From Setaria digitata (lineage: Eukaryota; Nematoda; Chromadorea; Rhabditida; Setariidae), in the NCBI GenBank assembly GCA_003640385.1, contig RCAB01000279.1, forward strand, positions 1 to 64,000: a DNA stretch of 64,000 bases. Direction: 5' to 3'. Positions 50,901-63,200 of this stretch are shown here, piece after piece. Made by a program: the position numbers and the translations under genes. The notes under the pieces were generated by a model. That model made no database searches. It saw nothing but the letters and a program-made list of their open reading frames with translations, and was not told where the DNA came from. Numbering within the stretch: position 1 is the stretch's first letter; every line of letters starts with the position of its first letter.

Positions 50901-52772
50901 AGAAACAACTTGTGATGTATCAGTGGAAAATGAATGTAATACACCGATACCAGCACCACGAACACGTTTTCAACGTATCACGCATGATTGCATTCCAGTT
51001 GAGCAACTGGCGCAACGTAGTACATCGGCATACTATGAAACAACAGATAACAAAGAATTGAATGATAATATAGCGAAATTAGCAGGTGAAAATGTTTGTC
51101 GAGAATTTTCAGCAAATACAAATCGACCAGTGTCAATGTTCATTCCGGAAATAGCCGGAATAACTGAAAGAGAAAATCGTTCACCGAAACCGGCACCACG
51201 ACAAATTGATTGCATGAAACAGACAGCAGCAAGGACTGCTCTACCTGAGGTTACATGTATTCTGTAATTTCATAAATTAAGATTTTGTAAATTTAAATTT
51301 ATTGCGCAAATATTACTTTTTGTGCAGCTATTCTTTTTTCTCTTGCACAAACATTACAAATTCAGTTTTAATTTAATATTTAGTTATAATGTTATGAAAT
51401 TTTCACCATACTACATTATTATCATTAAATTTTTCTTCTCAGGCTGAAAATTTGTCAATTATTTCGCTTTTAGAAACAGCTCAACAAATTTTTCTGCATT
51501 AAAACTATTTGAAATGAAAAAAGCAAAGGAAAATTCCATTTAAAATAACAAAAAGCCAAAATTGATAGGAAATGCAAAGAGTAGAAAATAAATAACACTC
51601 TAATCTTACTCAAATTTTATATAAGTTTCAAAAATTTTTAGTTTGAAAATGATGGAAATTTTGAAAAAGCACCAAAACGACCCGTTCCAATGCCGCGAAA
51701 AAGTAAACTTAAAGTTAGTGATATTACAATAAAATATTTTCATCACACACATTTGATTGTTGTGTATTCGGAAAAGTCTAAATAACAAATTTTATAAATT
51801 GCAAGAATGCAAACGATATTTGCATACTGAAAAATCGATTATTAATTATTTTCCAAATTTTTGGATTTATATTTTAAAATTTAGTGGTTTGCTATAGAAC
51901 GCTGAAATATACCATCACATACGTTTTGGAAGAGAATTCTAATAAGAAAACTTTTGAATAAAAATCGGAAGAAGAAATAGAAACAATGAAAAAAAGATAG
52001 CTTAAGGCAATTGAAACAATTCAGATTTCATTTTATTGCTTCTTTCAATTAATGAATTTTATAAATTCATTAAATTCTTTCGATTTTTACCATTTCGAGG
52101 CCATAATATAATACATTCAGGCGGCATTAAACGATGATTTATTAACGAAAACTTCTACTGCAACAAAGATACAGCATGGTACCACCATTAGTAGTTCGGA
52201 ACCAGTGGTAATTCGGTGTTACTCTTACTTATTATAAAGGCCATAAGTTAACGACTTTCAGAAGGACTTTTTTATTGATGCTAACTGATAATTGATAAAG
52301 AAATAATTTCGAATTTTTCTAATTTTTCCTATAGTGATAAACATTTGATGAGAAATTAGCTTAGGCTTAGAAAAACGGTGAGAAATTTTGAGTGTGAAAA
52401 AAAGTTATAGAGAGTCAATATAAAAACTAAGCAATCTAAAATGATTATTTCATTTCGAAAAAATTTGATTTTTTTCTTTGAAATGAAAGAATTGAAATGG
52501 AACTAGGGATTAATTTTGATGAAATTTTATCAGAATTTCCATCCTGTGATTAAAAAATTCTCAAATCACCACACTTTCTTTTTCTTCCTTTTTTTACGCA
52601 CGCTTTTTTCTCATCAAAATAATTAGTTTAAATTTGAAACGTTAAAAATAAAAACTTACTAATTTCAATTTTTAAATCTTTTTTGTTTCTACAGATAACA
52701 ATCGCAAAAACAGTGAATAAAGCGAATGAAGAAGAATCTGTGAATGGAAACGAATGGACATTGCGCTTATAG
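44926..52772 (+). CDS. Large proline-motif and polyGln protein, family unknown
   Basis: I do not recognise the family. Exons 44926-44988, 47775-47859, 48516-48588, 48764-50354, 50689-51249, 51642-51713, 52121-52207 and 52695-52772 total 2610 bases, 869 residues, ending NEWTLRL. There is no signal peptide or membrane segment; the large fourth exon (about 530 residues) is hydrophilic, Ser/Lys/Asn-rich and probably mostly disordered. Exon 5 opens with two CAA-encoded Gln runs. Three PxxxPR motifs follow: PIPAPR (about 690), PKPAPR (about 770) and PVPMPR (about 805), plus NRPPPMSPKPLL near 385. PxxxPR is the ligand consensus of CIN85/CD2AP-type SH3 domains, so an adaptor or scaffold role is plausible but inferred. 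Intron 1 is 2.8 kb. Intron 2 has a GC donor (AAG|GCAGGC). The fourth exon may instead continue to a stop at 50450, giving an alternative C-terminus. One single N (45637) lies in intron 1. Confidence 0.75.
45780..45950. other. GC-richer island in intron 1, open on both strands
   Basis: This stretch is visibly richer in G and C than the surrounding intron. The plus strand, after gttctag at 45813-45819, reads LKQLGDLNETDRTEISISNG and stays open for over 45 codons; the minus strand carries an ATG at about 45943 opening MPKFFDDISLMKIEISSSSL and ending after 43 residues. Neither frame joins the neighbouring exons in phase with a GT donor. It could be an alternative exon, a nested antisense small gene, a non-coding RNA or an enhancer. 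Confidence 0.4.
47860..48515 (+). other. GC-AG intron 2 of the proline-motif gene
   Basis: The exon ending ...AGC CAA G is followed by GCAGGCATAC, and the next exon starts GT AAC AAT after gtttag, keeping the frame. No GT occurs in that frame before the stop downstream, so a GC donor is the only way to join the exons as modelled. Confidence 0.6.
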
Positions 52773-54841
52773 TACCAATTAAAAATTTTCCATTTAATTA
52801 ATTTCAAATTTCGCACTTTGAAATTATTGCAAAATTTATCTTCGATAATTTTGTAACAATGTGGTTTAAAATAGCATTTTGCTAGTGATAACAATTAGAA
52901 TTAATAATTGATTAATCTTATCTGTTCATTTCTTCCCCTTTTTCTTCTTTTTTTGCTTCCCTTGAAATCTTCTAACGCAAATTGAATTTGGCTTAATTTA
53001 GCCATGTCTTTCCTTATCTTGCTTACTTTTTTTGCTCCAACTTAATCCTTTCTTAGTAATTCAAAATGCAATGGACTTACTGTATTTGTAATTATTTCTA
53101 AACTCACTATAAAAGTTCCAATGATAGATTTAACAATTGCAAAAAAGTGCTAGTTATATTTGTACCGAATCTTAAGTAGTTAACTGATAAGATGAGACGA
53201 TTGCTAAATTCTTTTTCCTTATAATAGCAATTTAAATTCCGATAAAATAATTGCAAATGCAATTGTTGTTAAATTTATTAATCAAAGTTGTAAACATTCC
53301 GAGACGATGAATATTTGATATAACTTAATAATTATAATAATACTTGATATGATTATGAGCTGAAAATTTCAACTGATAGGATGTGATAATAAACTAATTT
53401 TAAAATTTTGCCTCTACTAATTCGATATTTTAATTAATCGATTTTACTCTTTTTTTTTTGTTTAAAATTTTGCCTCTATTTGTTTTTTTTAGGCTCATTC
53501 ATTTCTCTTTTCTTTTCCACTTCCTTCTCCAGTTAATAAATAATTCACTTTTTCCCTGCTTAATTGGGCTGAATATAGTTTTCATTTGTTTGCATTAATT
53601 AATTTTAATTATTAATACTATAGCTTTAATTTAAATATGCGTTATCGAATGCTTTCACTAACACTTTAATTGTTGTTAATTGGCCGTCTTCCTTTTTAGT
53701 TAGATTTATTACAATATGCATTGTACGCAGTTATGGAGAAAAAAGTGAAAGTATAAATAATTGAAATTAAAAACAAAAATTTCTTCATTTATTTACTAAT
53801 TATGCCAGTGCTATAACAAACTTGTCTAATTTTTTCTCATAAATAAAATGGTATCATACCGTTGTCTATATGCCATCCTAAAAATTTAACATTATTTTGA
53901 GAATTTAATGGCAATGTTGACGAATATACATTATCAGTTTTTTTTTTTTTTCGCATTTAAGATTAAGAAGAAGATGATTTGCTGTATTTTAAAATGTATT
54001 TGGATCAAAAATAATTGTGAAAAAGTTTATTGCGTTGAGTAAGCAAGTAATGAACGATACGGAATAAGTTTACATCGACCAAAATATCATAATTGAATGC
54101 ATCAAAATTTTAAAAGTAAAGAAAGGTTGACCTCAGTTGAATTAAAGTAGAAGGCTGAAGACATATTTTTAAACTACTTGAAATGAAATGAGCCAAGAAA
54201 CCTACGTATCAATTCGTGTTCACAAATGCTGTTAGGATTGAAGATGATACAAACTCCCAAGGAGATCAGTAAACTGAGAATACAAAATAAATGGTATTAA
54301 TTATGATTATTTAACTTATTGCTTACACTTAAAAATCAATTTCCTTTTCTAATATTTCTTAGTGATCAATTTGATGCAATGCTTAAAACTGATTGCATTA
54401 CTCATTAGCATTAATAAATCATATTTTAAAAAATTCACTTCTATTAATATTCGATAAAGAATGAATTGAAGGAGAAAAAGTGAATTTTCATTTGAATTTA
54501 AATTTCATTACTCATGAGTGAATGAGTAATTGATTATCATTATTCAGTTTTTTTTTTTTTTTGATATTGTAGCAATCAAAACAGGAATTACTGATAAAAA
54601 ATATAACTATTTCGGCTTGAGCTACGAAAACTGGTATTATTGTCCATTTGAAATTTGAAAATTTTGGTGAAATTTTTGAGGATTCAAATTTTCTAAAATT
54701 ACACTATGCTTCTGCTTGGTTCAAAATGTAAAAATGGAAAAGGTCTTTTTTGTTTTTCAAATTAAAAGCCCAAAAAGCATCATTATCTTTCTATTTAATA
54801 TTTTGAAAATTCTAATAAAATACTCTCTTCTGTCCTGAAAA
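52773..54841. other. Convergent intergenic region, AT-rich
   Basis: Lies between the 3' ends of the proline-motif gene (plus) and the acidic gene (minus). It has many T and A runs and no exon or RNA gene that I can support. Confidence 0.6.
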
Positions 54842-56997
54842 CTAATTGATGCTATATGTTACTTTTGTCTTCATAATTCTTTTTTCATTGACTTTAGCTG
54901 TCTTTTTCATTTCTGCAGCTGATTCTGATTCTGATGTCGTTGACATTTCTGCATCTGCTAATGCTGCTGAAATGAATATTTTTCATTTATTAAAGTTTAA
55001 TTCAACTTTTCAAATTTAAATTTCAAAATGCTCATGGCATAAGGAAATGATTAAACCATCTGAAATTGTTGCTACAGAAGGATCATCCGAAATTTCTCTA
55101 ATATTGTCATCAGTTTCGCTTGCAGCAACTCTATCTTCCATTTCAATTTTTCTTTTCTCCTCTTGCATTTCATCTTCATTTCGATTAACTGCAAGAGAAA
55201 GCAAAAAAAGATCTAAGTTTTTTTTTCCAAAACAAGAAGATTTTATTTTAATTATTATTTGATTAATTAGAATGAAGTTTTTTTTTTTTTTTCGTTTTAT
55301 GGATAATTGCAAAACTAACATTCAGACTCATCNCCAAAACAAGAAGATTTTATTTTAATTATCATTTGATTAATTAGAATGAAGTTTTTTTTTTTTTTCG
55401 TTTTATGGATAATTGCAAAACTAACATTCAGACTCATCATTTTCATCATTGTTTTGTTTGACAATTAAATCACTTTGTGATTGTTCTTGTTCTAACTGCG
55501 ATACTTCAGATTCTAGTTCCGACTCATTGCTTTGAGCAGATTCTATTTTATCAGTTGATGCTATGTCAATATCTTCTTCATTTATCAATGATAACGTTGA
55601 ATCTAATTCGGTAGCTAAAAATGATTACATTGTAGAAAACAAATCTACTAATTAACTTGTTCTAATCGTTATTTGTTCTTTCTTTATTTATCTCCTAATT
55701 ACATATCTCTTAATTATTATAATGTAATTAATAAATATCAGTTGCTACATCACATATCTAACTGCGATACTTCAGATTCTAGTTCCGACTCATTGCTTTG
55801 AGCAGATTCTATTTTATCAGTTGATGCTATGGCAATATCTTCTTCATTTATCAATGATTTTAACACAAACATGATATCAACCGGCATTCTTAAGTAAATA
55901 TCAATCAAAGTAAAAGAAATTCAACCACTCTTTAAACTAAATATTTTAATTTAAGACTAAAAATTAACAATAGTTTTTGTGAAAAACCAAACAAATTCAG
56001 GGAAATTTAACCTATTTCAGTATTATCCTGTACTGCAGCAAATGCATCGTTACTTCTAATCGACGGTTTGTCCGATGCAATAATAGCATCGTTAATTTTT
56101 ATGGATTCGAATCCGTCTTTTGAATCTTGTAATTTGTATTTTACTAATAATGAATAACGATGAAAATTAATGTTTGAAAATGATGCAAAGAAAAAAAAAT
56201 AAACATTTAAAGTGAGGGATTTCAATTTTCAATCTTAAATTATTACAGTAGCAAAAAATTAATTTAGCTTATAGTGAAAATACTAGAAAATGATTAACTT
56301 TTTCACTCATTTAGTTATTTATTTTGATGAAAAAATATTTTTATCTGTACTATTTGTTACTCTCATTGTAAGGGGAAATGATAAGGTATTGTTATTACTT
56401 TGACTATTTTCGTCTCTTTCATCCAATATTGTGCGTACAGTTAACATTTCTGATTCTTCTGATGATAACAGATTTGTTGAAAATGTCGTGCTTTCTAATG
56501 TTAATTCATCATCTGCAAAAGTTCTCGTTAGAAATTACTTTGAAATTACTTCAATTTTTCCATTTTAATATTCAATAATTCTTTATGTAATTATTTGAAA
56601 TGCAAGGGTAAAATGTTAAGCAAAAAATAACCAGAAAATTGTCCCGAAAGACCAATTGATTGTGTTACTGCTTCCATTGTTGATAATAAATTTGTTTCCT
56701 AAATGCAAGAAAAAAAACAAAAATTGCGTGTTGAAGACGTAAGTTACGCTTGTCAGTGCAAGAAAGGAAACATTATCGTAAATTACGTGAATGCATAAAA
56801 AACAAAATTACCACGGAAAATTTTGTCGAAAATAAAGAAAATAAAATTACCATTAAATTAAAATTTGCAGTACTTTCGGTTGATTCTTTTTTCATTCCAA
56901 TCATTCTTGATGATTTTGGTACAATTGAAACTGCAGGATTTTGTGTACTTTCATTGTTGTTGTCATATAATTTATGCTGAACAATGAAACTTTTCAT
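54842..56997 (-). CDS. Acidic Ser/Glu-rich protein, family unknown
   Basis: I do not recognise the family. Exons (minus, 5' to 3'): 56851-56997 (start tentative), 56632-56698, 56399-56512, 56012-56143, 55426-55614, 55057-55188, 54842-54966; 906 bases, 301 residues. After the first intron (phase 0) every intron is in phase 1, so the exons form phase 1-1 cassettes that can be duplicated or skipped without breaking the frame. The protein is rich in Glu, Ser, Asp and Asn (for example QSNESELESEVSQLEQEQSQ; NRNEDEMQEEKRKIEMEDR) and probably disordered or partly coiled-coil, ending in a basic tail (MKKTAKVNEKRIMKTKV). No signal peptide or membrane segment is seen. The N-terminus is open: the exon can extend to an acceptor at 57031, and an ATG at 57107 (MSEANAS) does not splice in frame. 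Confidence 0.65.
55227..55439 (+). repeat. About 106-base duplication flanking a single N (assembly join)
   Basis: Bases 55227-55332 and 55334-55439 repeat each other (ccaaaacaagaag to gactcatc) with one substitution and a slightly different T-run, separated only by the N at 55333. It lies in the last-but-two intron of the acidic gene and reaches into the 3' end of the 55426-55614 exon. It is most likely an unmerged overlap of contig ends. Confidence 0.85.
55757..55858 (-). pseudogene. Partial copy of an acidic-gene exon inside the preceding intron
   Basis: These 102 bases match 55491-55592, the body of the acidic gene's 55426-55614 exon, with a single substitution. The copy lacks both the acceptor side and the donor side of that exon, so it should not be spliced in. 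It lies 266 bases from the original in the intron just upstream of it. Confidence 0.8.
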
Positions 56998-57030
56998 GGT
57001 ACCATTGTGTGATATATTATCATTCGATGC

Positions 57031-58480
57031 CTTAAATAATTTATCATTTTATTAATTATTGATATGAATTTATCGTGGTGATTACATGATGCATTAGCTT
57101 CAGACATTTTTCAATAATTAAAATTTTATTTGTTAATAACCCATACAATTATCATTGTAATCAATTGATCGTTGCAAAAAAAAATCCCCATTCTTGATAT
57201 ATTCGTGATTTTATCACTACCAAATGCTACTTCACTTGTTCCATTTAATTTTACTCAATTACTATCTTTATTTTAATTTTCAAATCGCAGCAAAAGTTTT
57301 TTTTCCGTATACACTATTTCGTAAATCTTATCCTTTCTGTTTCAATTTATTATTTACAGAGACATTTTTATCTTCATTACTTTATAAATTTTTTTTACAA
57401 TTACCACTTTTTCTTTCTCGGTGTTTGATGAATTTAAACTTGATTAGTTAAAAATTGATAACAGTAAAAGTAATTTAATTTATCCTTGCACTATCGATGT
57501 TTATCACTGAATGTGAACAGGAGCAAAATAGACTTATATCATTGGTAGCAACTTCATCGTTCAAATGATTCATTAATTATATCTTACTTGTATTTATGAA
57601 ATGATGATCAACGTGATATGCGCTTCTATTATCATATGAATATATCATTATGCAATAAAATAACAATTAACTTACTCATATTAAATTTAACGCCTAAAAT
57701 AACTTTACGATTAATACGATCAAGCAGTGGCATTAGTGAAAATTGTCGAAGCGAAGTCTCATTAGTTGTATTAATTAATCTGCCAAGTTTAATTAATGAA
57801 TTTTTACCTATTTTATCAATAATACCATAAATTAGGTGTGAGATAGCTTAGAAAAAATAATGACATGCTAATTTCAATAGCTAATTTTCATACGAAGATA
57901 AAAAAAAATAAATTAAAAGTGGATTATTTGGAAAAAAGAAAGGAAAAATTAATTAATGAATCTTCGGCATACTTTATTACAACATATAAGCACAGTAAGC
58001 AGTGAAAATTTTTCTTCTCGTTTTTTCAGAATTTTTAATTCTTTTTATGATAAAAGGTCACGTTTGAGTTGCGTGAATTGCAACATTCCAAAAGTGACGC
58101 ACATATCATCTAAACCAGGCGTACGTGACTCGTTTGTGGTTAGTAAAAGTTACCTATGAATTTTATGTATGATCTACGGGGTTAGTACTAGATCTAGATC
58201 TCTGTCATACACAAGTTGATGCAATGATCTAGTGATTGATCTAGTCACTATATAAAAGAATCATACAATCATTTCTAATTTATAAATTGCTTCCACTTCA
58301 CGGTCGAATTGATTAAAGTAATTAGATTTGAAAGCATACATGCAAAGAATAGCTAAAATGCTGAATAAACAATCATGCGTGTAAACATATATGTAGTATT
58401 TATGTATATTTAAATCATTTAAAAATTTTGAAATTCAAATATTGTTATTAATTTATAGAATAAAAGAAGGGGTCCTGCGA
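57031..58480. other. Intergenic, AT-rich
   Basis: Upstream of the acidic gene (minus) and of the tRNA (plus). A frame at 57956-58159 on the plus strand is open and less biased than its surroundings but has no splice partner, so it is not called. Near 58,185-58,250 there are clustered ctagatctag and gatctagt words followed by tatataaaag, a TATA-like box with no gene attached that I can see. Confidence 0.5.
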
Positions 58481-58553
58481 GCCTTCCTAGCTCAGTTGGT
58501 AGAGCATCAGACTTTTAATCTGAGGGTCGTGGGTTCGAGTCCCACGGAGGGCG
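58481..58553 (+). tRNA. tRNA-Lys (anticodon TTT)
   Basis: Full cloverleaf: acceptor arms GCCTTCC and GGAGGGC pair (one G-U); D arm GCTC/GAGC; anticodon stem TCAGA/TCTGA around the loop CTTTTAA with anticodon TTT at 58514-58516; T arm CGTGGG-TTCGAGT-CCCACG. Internal promoter boxes TAGCTCAGTTGG (A) and GGTTCGAGTCC (B) are intact, no intron is present, and a short T run near 58565 could end transcription by RNA polymerase III. Confidence 0.98.
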
Positions 58554-59899
58554 CAAAACTCCCACCTTTTGCACCTTTGTTTATCATGGCTTCTGTTCTT
58601 GATTTAAGAATTAAGTGCGCAACTCCTAATTGCTGTACTAGCAACTATGAACAATTTGATTAATACCATCCCGACTAACAATCCTTATTATTCTAGTAAT
58701 GTATTAATTACATTCAGTGGGACAATCTTTCCAGTGGTAGGACTTTTATGGAAGAATTGTCTTAATTAATTTTGGAAATTTTGTAAAAAAAAAAACTTTT
58801 TTCTTTTTAAGTGCAGTGATGGTGAAATGTTTCATGCTACTATTACTGCGATGCTGTTACGTTTTAGACAGGAAAACTTTTTGTAAAATTTGTTCTGTGA
58901 AATTATTTCAAAAAAAAAAAGAAAAGATAAAATAGTAAAGTATTTCAGCTAAAATGTATAATGCTTGATCTGGGTATTATTTATCGATCAAAAAAAGGTA
59001 TATATAAAACATCTTATTATATTTATTTTCTCTTACTCAAATGTTTTTTCCTCATCTCTACCATAACTCAACTCAGTCATTTAAATTATCATCCATATAT
59101 TGTTCTCGTAATTAGATTAGAATAAACAGTAAATTTTGATCATTTTTCACGGATGATAGCTGAGATACAAAATGTGATAATTTTGTTTGGTGATAATAGT
59201 CGGTAGTTTGCTTGGTAATAATTGATAACGCGTGTGATAAATGATACTAACAAACATGAAGTATGTATGTACATGTTGGTGAGGTTTATTCGATAAAGCA
59301 AAGCACCCATAAAAGCGAAGCGCATTCCAACTGATTAGCACATTTAACCACTGTCACATGCATGAATAAATGATTTTTAAATTCTTGAACTTAGCATAAT
59401 TTCGAGTTGAAATGTGTCATTCATTTAGTATGAAAAAAAGAAGAGCCAATTAAAGAAATGTCGAAAAATGTTGAAATGTTATTATTATAATTTTCTGTTC
59501 GCAAGGAGAGAAAAAATAAAGGAGGGAAGAGCTTGCATATATAATATAACATTGGTAAATTTCAATAACATATAAAATAGTTGAACTTTTTGACTCAAAT
59601 AACACAAAATTGTAACCGTAATCAGATGTTTAAAATAATTAATGATAATATTTAATTCAAATATTATATAAAGGACAAGATAGACACATCAGTAATGTTG
59701 AGTATTTTGAAATAATTAAGCAAAACTTTTCTTTGGAAAGAACATTGTCCAGTAAGCTACTGAAAAGATAGCGTAGCAGTTGATTAATGATGCTTCTAAA
59801 CAAATATTTTTTTCATTATCAGTAGCCTAATATTATTGTTTTATCATCATTTATTATGGTTGTTATTTTATTATTGTTTAATATTTATTATTGTTATCG

Positions 59900-59930
<31 letters not shown>

Positions 59931-60230
59931 TTATTATTATTTTGTTATTGCTACTATTATTATTTATTATTATTATTATTAGTCATTGTTAACCATTACT
60001 ATTAAATTGTTGATTATTAATTGATTAACCAATTAATTATGATTGTGATTATTATGATTATTTGGATTATTTAGCATTAGTATTTGTTACCATTATTAGT
60101 TATAATTACTATTAATATTATCATATTATCATTATCACTCCTGTTATTATTACTGCCAGTATTAATTTTAATTGTAATATTAATTTTATTATTATTATTG
60201 GTATTGTTGTAGTTGTAGTTGCAGCTGCTC
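58554..60230. other. Intergenic, AT-rich
   Basis: Between the tRNA and the 3' end of the EF-hand gene. Mostly plain AT-rich DNA. No exon is supported; two overlapping open frames on the minus strand near 59,140-59,340 have no splice partner or domain. Confidence 0.6.
59830..60205. repeat. (ATT)n-rich microsatellite next to the EF-hand gene 3' end
   Basis: Runs of ATT, TTATTA and TATT words, interrupted by short unique segments, reach to within about 25 bases of the EF-hand stop codon, so part of it is probably in the 3' UTR. Confidence 0.8.
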
Positions 60231-63200
60231 TTATTGTTTAGTAGATGATGCAGATGAAGATTGCTTCTGTTTCCTTACTTCTTCAGCACTTCTCTGTTCT
60301 TCATCTCGATCATTCGATTTATTCAGATCATACGGTCGCTGTGAGTTACGTTCCGTAACAAATCGTCGGATCTCATGCCTAAATATATTTAAAAGCAAGA
60401 AGAATAAGCGATGAAGATGAATAAGAAATTGAATGAAATAAATAAACAAACAACAATAAAGGATAAAAGTTATGGATATGAGAAGGTACCTAAAATCGAC
60501 AAGTTCACCAGGTGCCAAATCACCTGAATTATCAATATCAACTTTTTTGAAAAACTGTCGTGTTATTGATCGATCAACTTTGTATTTCAGTTCTATCAGT
60601 TGTTCTAATTCATCCACTGTTACCAATTTATCCTTGTTCATGTCAAATTCCTAATTAAATTACTAATTAATAAACTGATAGGAATTCTTTTTGCTTTTAT
60701 TCATTTAAGTTAATTTTTGAAATTTTAAAAATTTATTAAAGGTGTGTTTATTAATGCATACTTTGAAATGCTCGGTAGCAAATTTAATAGCACTCAATCG
60801 TACGAGGCGTAAAAAGTCAGCCAATTCTACTTTGTCTAATTTCCCACTTTTATCCTAAAATTTTATAAAATATGTTGGCGAGAAGAGAAAAAAGAGAAAA
60901 TAATAATTAACAAGTTTGCATAAAATTCAAATGTTCAATTAAGTAAATTACAAATAATTTCTCACCGCCCGGTGAAAAATTTCAAAAAGTCAAAGTTGAA
61001 AGAGTTGTGAAGAATTGGTAAATTGTTTAACAAGAAGATGCAAATTTAATTAACAATTTAAATTGAAAAAAGAAGGAAATGACCTGATCGGCAATAGCAA
61101 ATAAATTAAACGTTTCTTTAGGATCCATATCATCTTGTCGTCGAGCCATTGAAACAGCTTCAGAATTATTAATATAGCCATCACCATCACTATCGATATC
61201 CTAAGTAAGAATTAATTAAGTAAAGATTAGTAAGAATTAATTAATTAAACAGTTAACAGATAGGCCGTAAATTTGGCAAGTTAAATAATGAGCAAATTAA
61301 CACTTTCACTGACCCTCTTTCTTTGCAATAAATTCATTTATTATATTAAAAAATAACTAATTGGACTACTTTCCAATATCATTCCCAAATTTGTTATCGA
61401 TATTGTTTTATCATCTTATTAATGTAGTAATAAGTTTTTATCCAAAAATTTATCCTCTAATTATTAATTAGCAAAACATTTTCATTCTTTCCATTTCTGG
61501 TCAAATTTCAATTCGTGCCTTATTTTGGATATTAAAATTTTTGTAATTTAATTGATAACGATCAAAAATTTCGGATCAAAATTTTTGCAAGAAAAATTGT
61601 CGACGAAACCTGCATGGATTCCAGGGCATTTTTTACAGCTTTACTCCGGATAACTGATCGAAATCCGGCAAATTCAACTGCATCCAATTGGCCATCTTCA
61701 TTTTCATCTGCTTGTGCAAAGAATGGTCCAAGAATTCGTTCATCAAATCCATAATGATCAAATGCAATGCGTTTAGCTTCATCCATTGTTACGGTACCTG
61801 ATCCATCACGATCAACGACCTACAGTGGTAGGAAGCAAGTGGAATTTCTTTTAGCCTTATCATTTACCATTCGTTAAACTTATCAGTGCGATTAAATTGA
61901 GTACTTAGCTTCTTTTCTTTTCGTTTTGTATTTTGCTCTTTTCCTTAACATATTTTTTACTATCTATTCTAACGATGTTTTACACCCACAATAATTATAC
62001 TGGTGTGAAGAAGATTGACTGAAAATTTATTTATTACTATATTCCATCTTTGCCGTGTTTTGAATTAATTTATTGATGAAAATTTGGTGAATTATCACTT
62101 ATCATTATTTCGCATGATCAAGTATTGTTTGAACTTATCACTACTATCAAATTGCATCATTTTTCTCTTCTAGTTTTTAGAGCATTTTTATAATGAAATC
62201 TATTCTAACAACACCTGATATACAGAATAACTATCATAATGGAAATATAATATATTATTCATCCACTATTATTTATTTAAATTTATTAGAATAATTAATT
62301 ATCTTATCATTATCAATTTTAACATACCTTGAGTGCTTTTCGAGATGTATCAATAGCTCGCGATCGAATAATTCTTTCAAAATCAGCAAATTCAGGTGCA
62401 TTCAATTCGCCATCATTGTTATCATCAACTGATAATAACATTTCGTTTACATCAGCTGCACTAATACCTTCCTGTTCAAATGCTATTTTTTGTGCCTCTT
62501 TCTTATCAATATGTCCATCTTCATTTTCATCAGCATTCTAAAATAAGTAATCATTCTCTGACTTTGTATGTTAAGAAATTGTGCAAAAAAATTTCTTATC
62601 ATTTATCTCTTTCTGGATGATAAACTGATTTATGCAATCGATCATTGCGATATTTCAATCATAAAAACAAAATGAACTTAGCTGAAATATTTACAAATCA
62701 ATTTTTTCGCCATCGAAAATTTCATGCATCAAATAATGAAGTATGAAGGATTTTATTTTTTATTTCTCACTTCTTGTTGAACGACAAAAAATTTCTTTCA
62801 TTTAATTCTCCAGAAAAAAAAAATAGATAAATAAATAAATGAGCTAATTAATTAACTTTTGACATTTGTTAAATCTGAAGGGAATATATTTTAGTGTTAT
62901 ATGAAAAGTTAATGGAAAAAATTTTTAATACAAAAAACATATTTGAAATTTAAAATTTAGAGGAGCGAAAAACAAAATTGGATGAAAAATAATATATTTG
63001 GAAATATTAAAATAAGATAAAAAATCCAGAAAACCTTCATAATTAGCCTTGCAAGTCTTATTGACATTGCACGGATACGTCGTCGTAATTTGCTAAACAA
63101 TGCCGAATCCATTTCGTCATTGGAATTCGGTAGCACTAAATGCCATACACGTTCCACGTCACGATTTCCGATTCCGTATTCTTTCAAAATATATTCCTGC

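Noticed and set aside
57956..58159. Plus-strand frame of 67 codons with CVNCNIPKVTH
   Set aside because: An acceptor-like ttttttcag lies inside it, but no partner exon or donor was found; not enough to call a gene.
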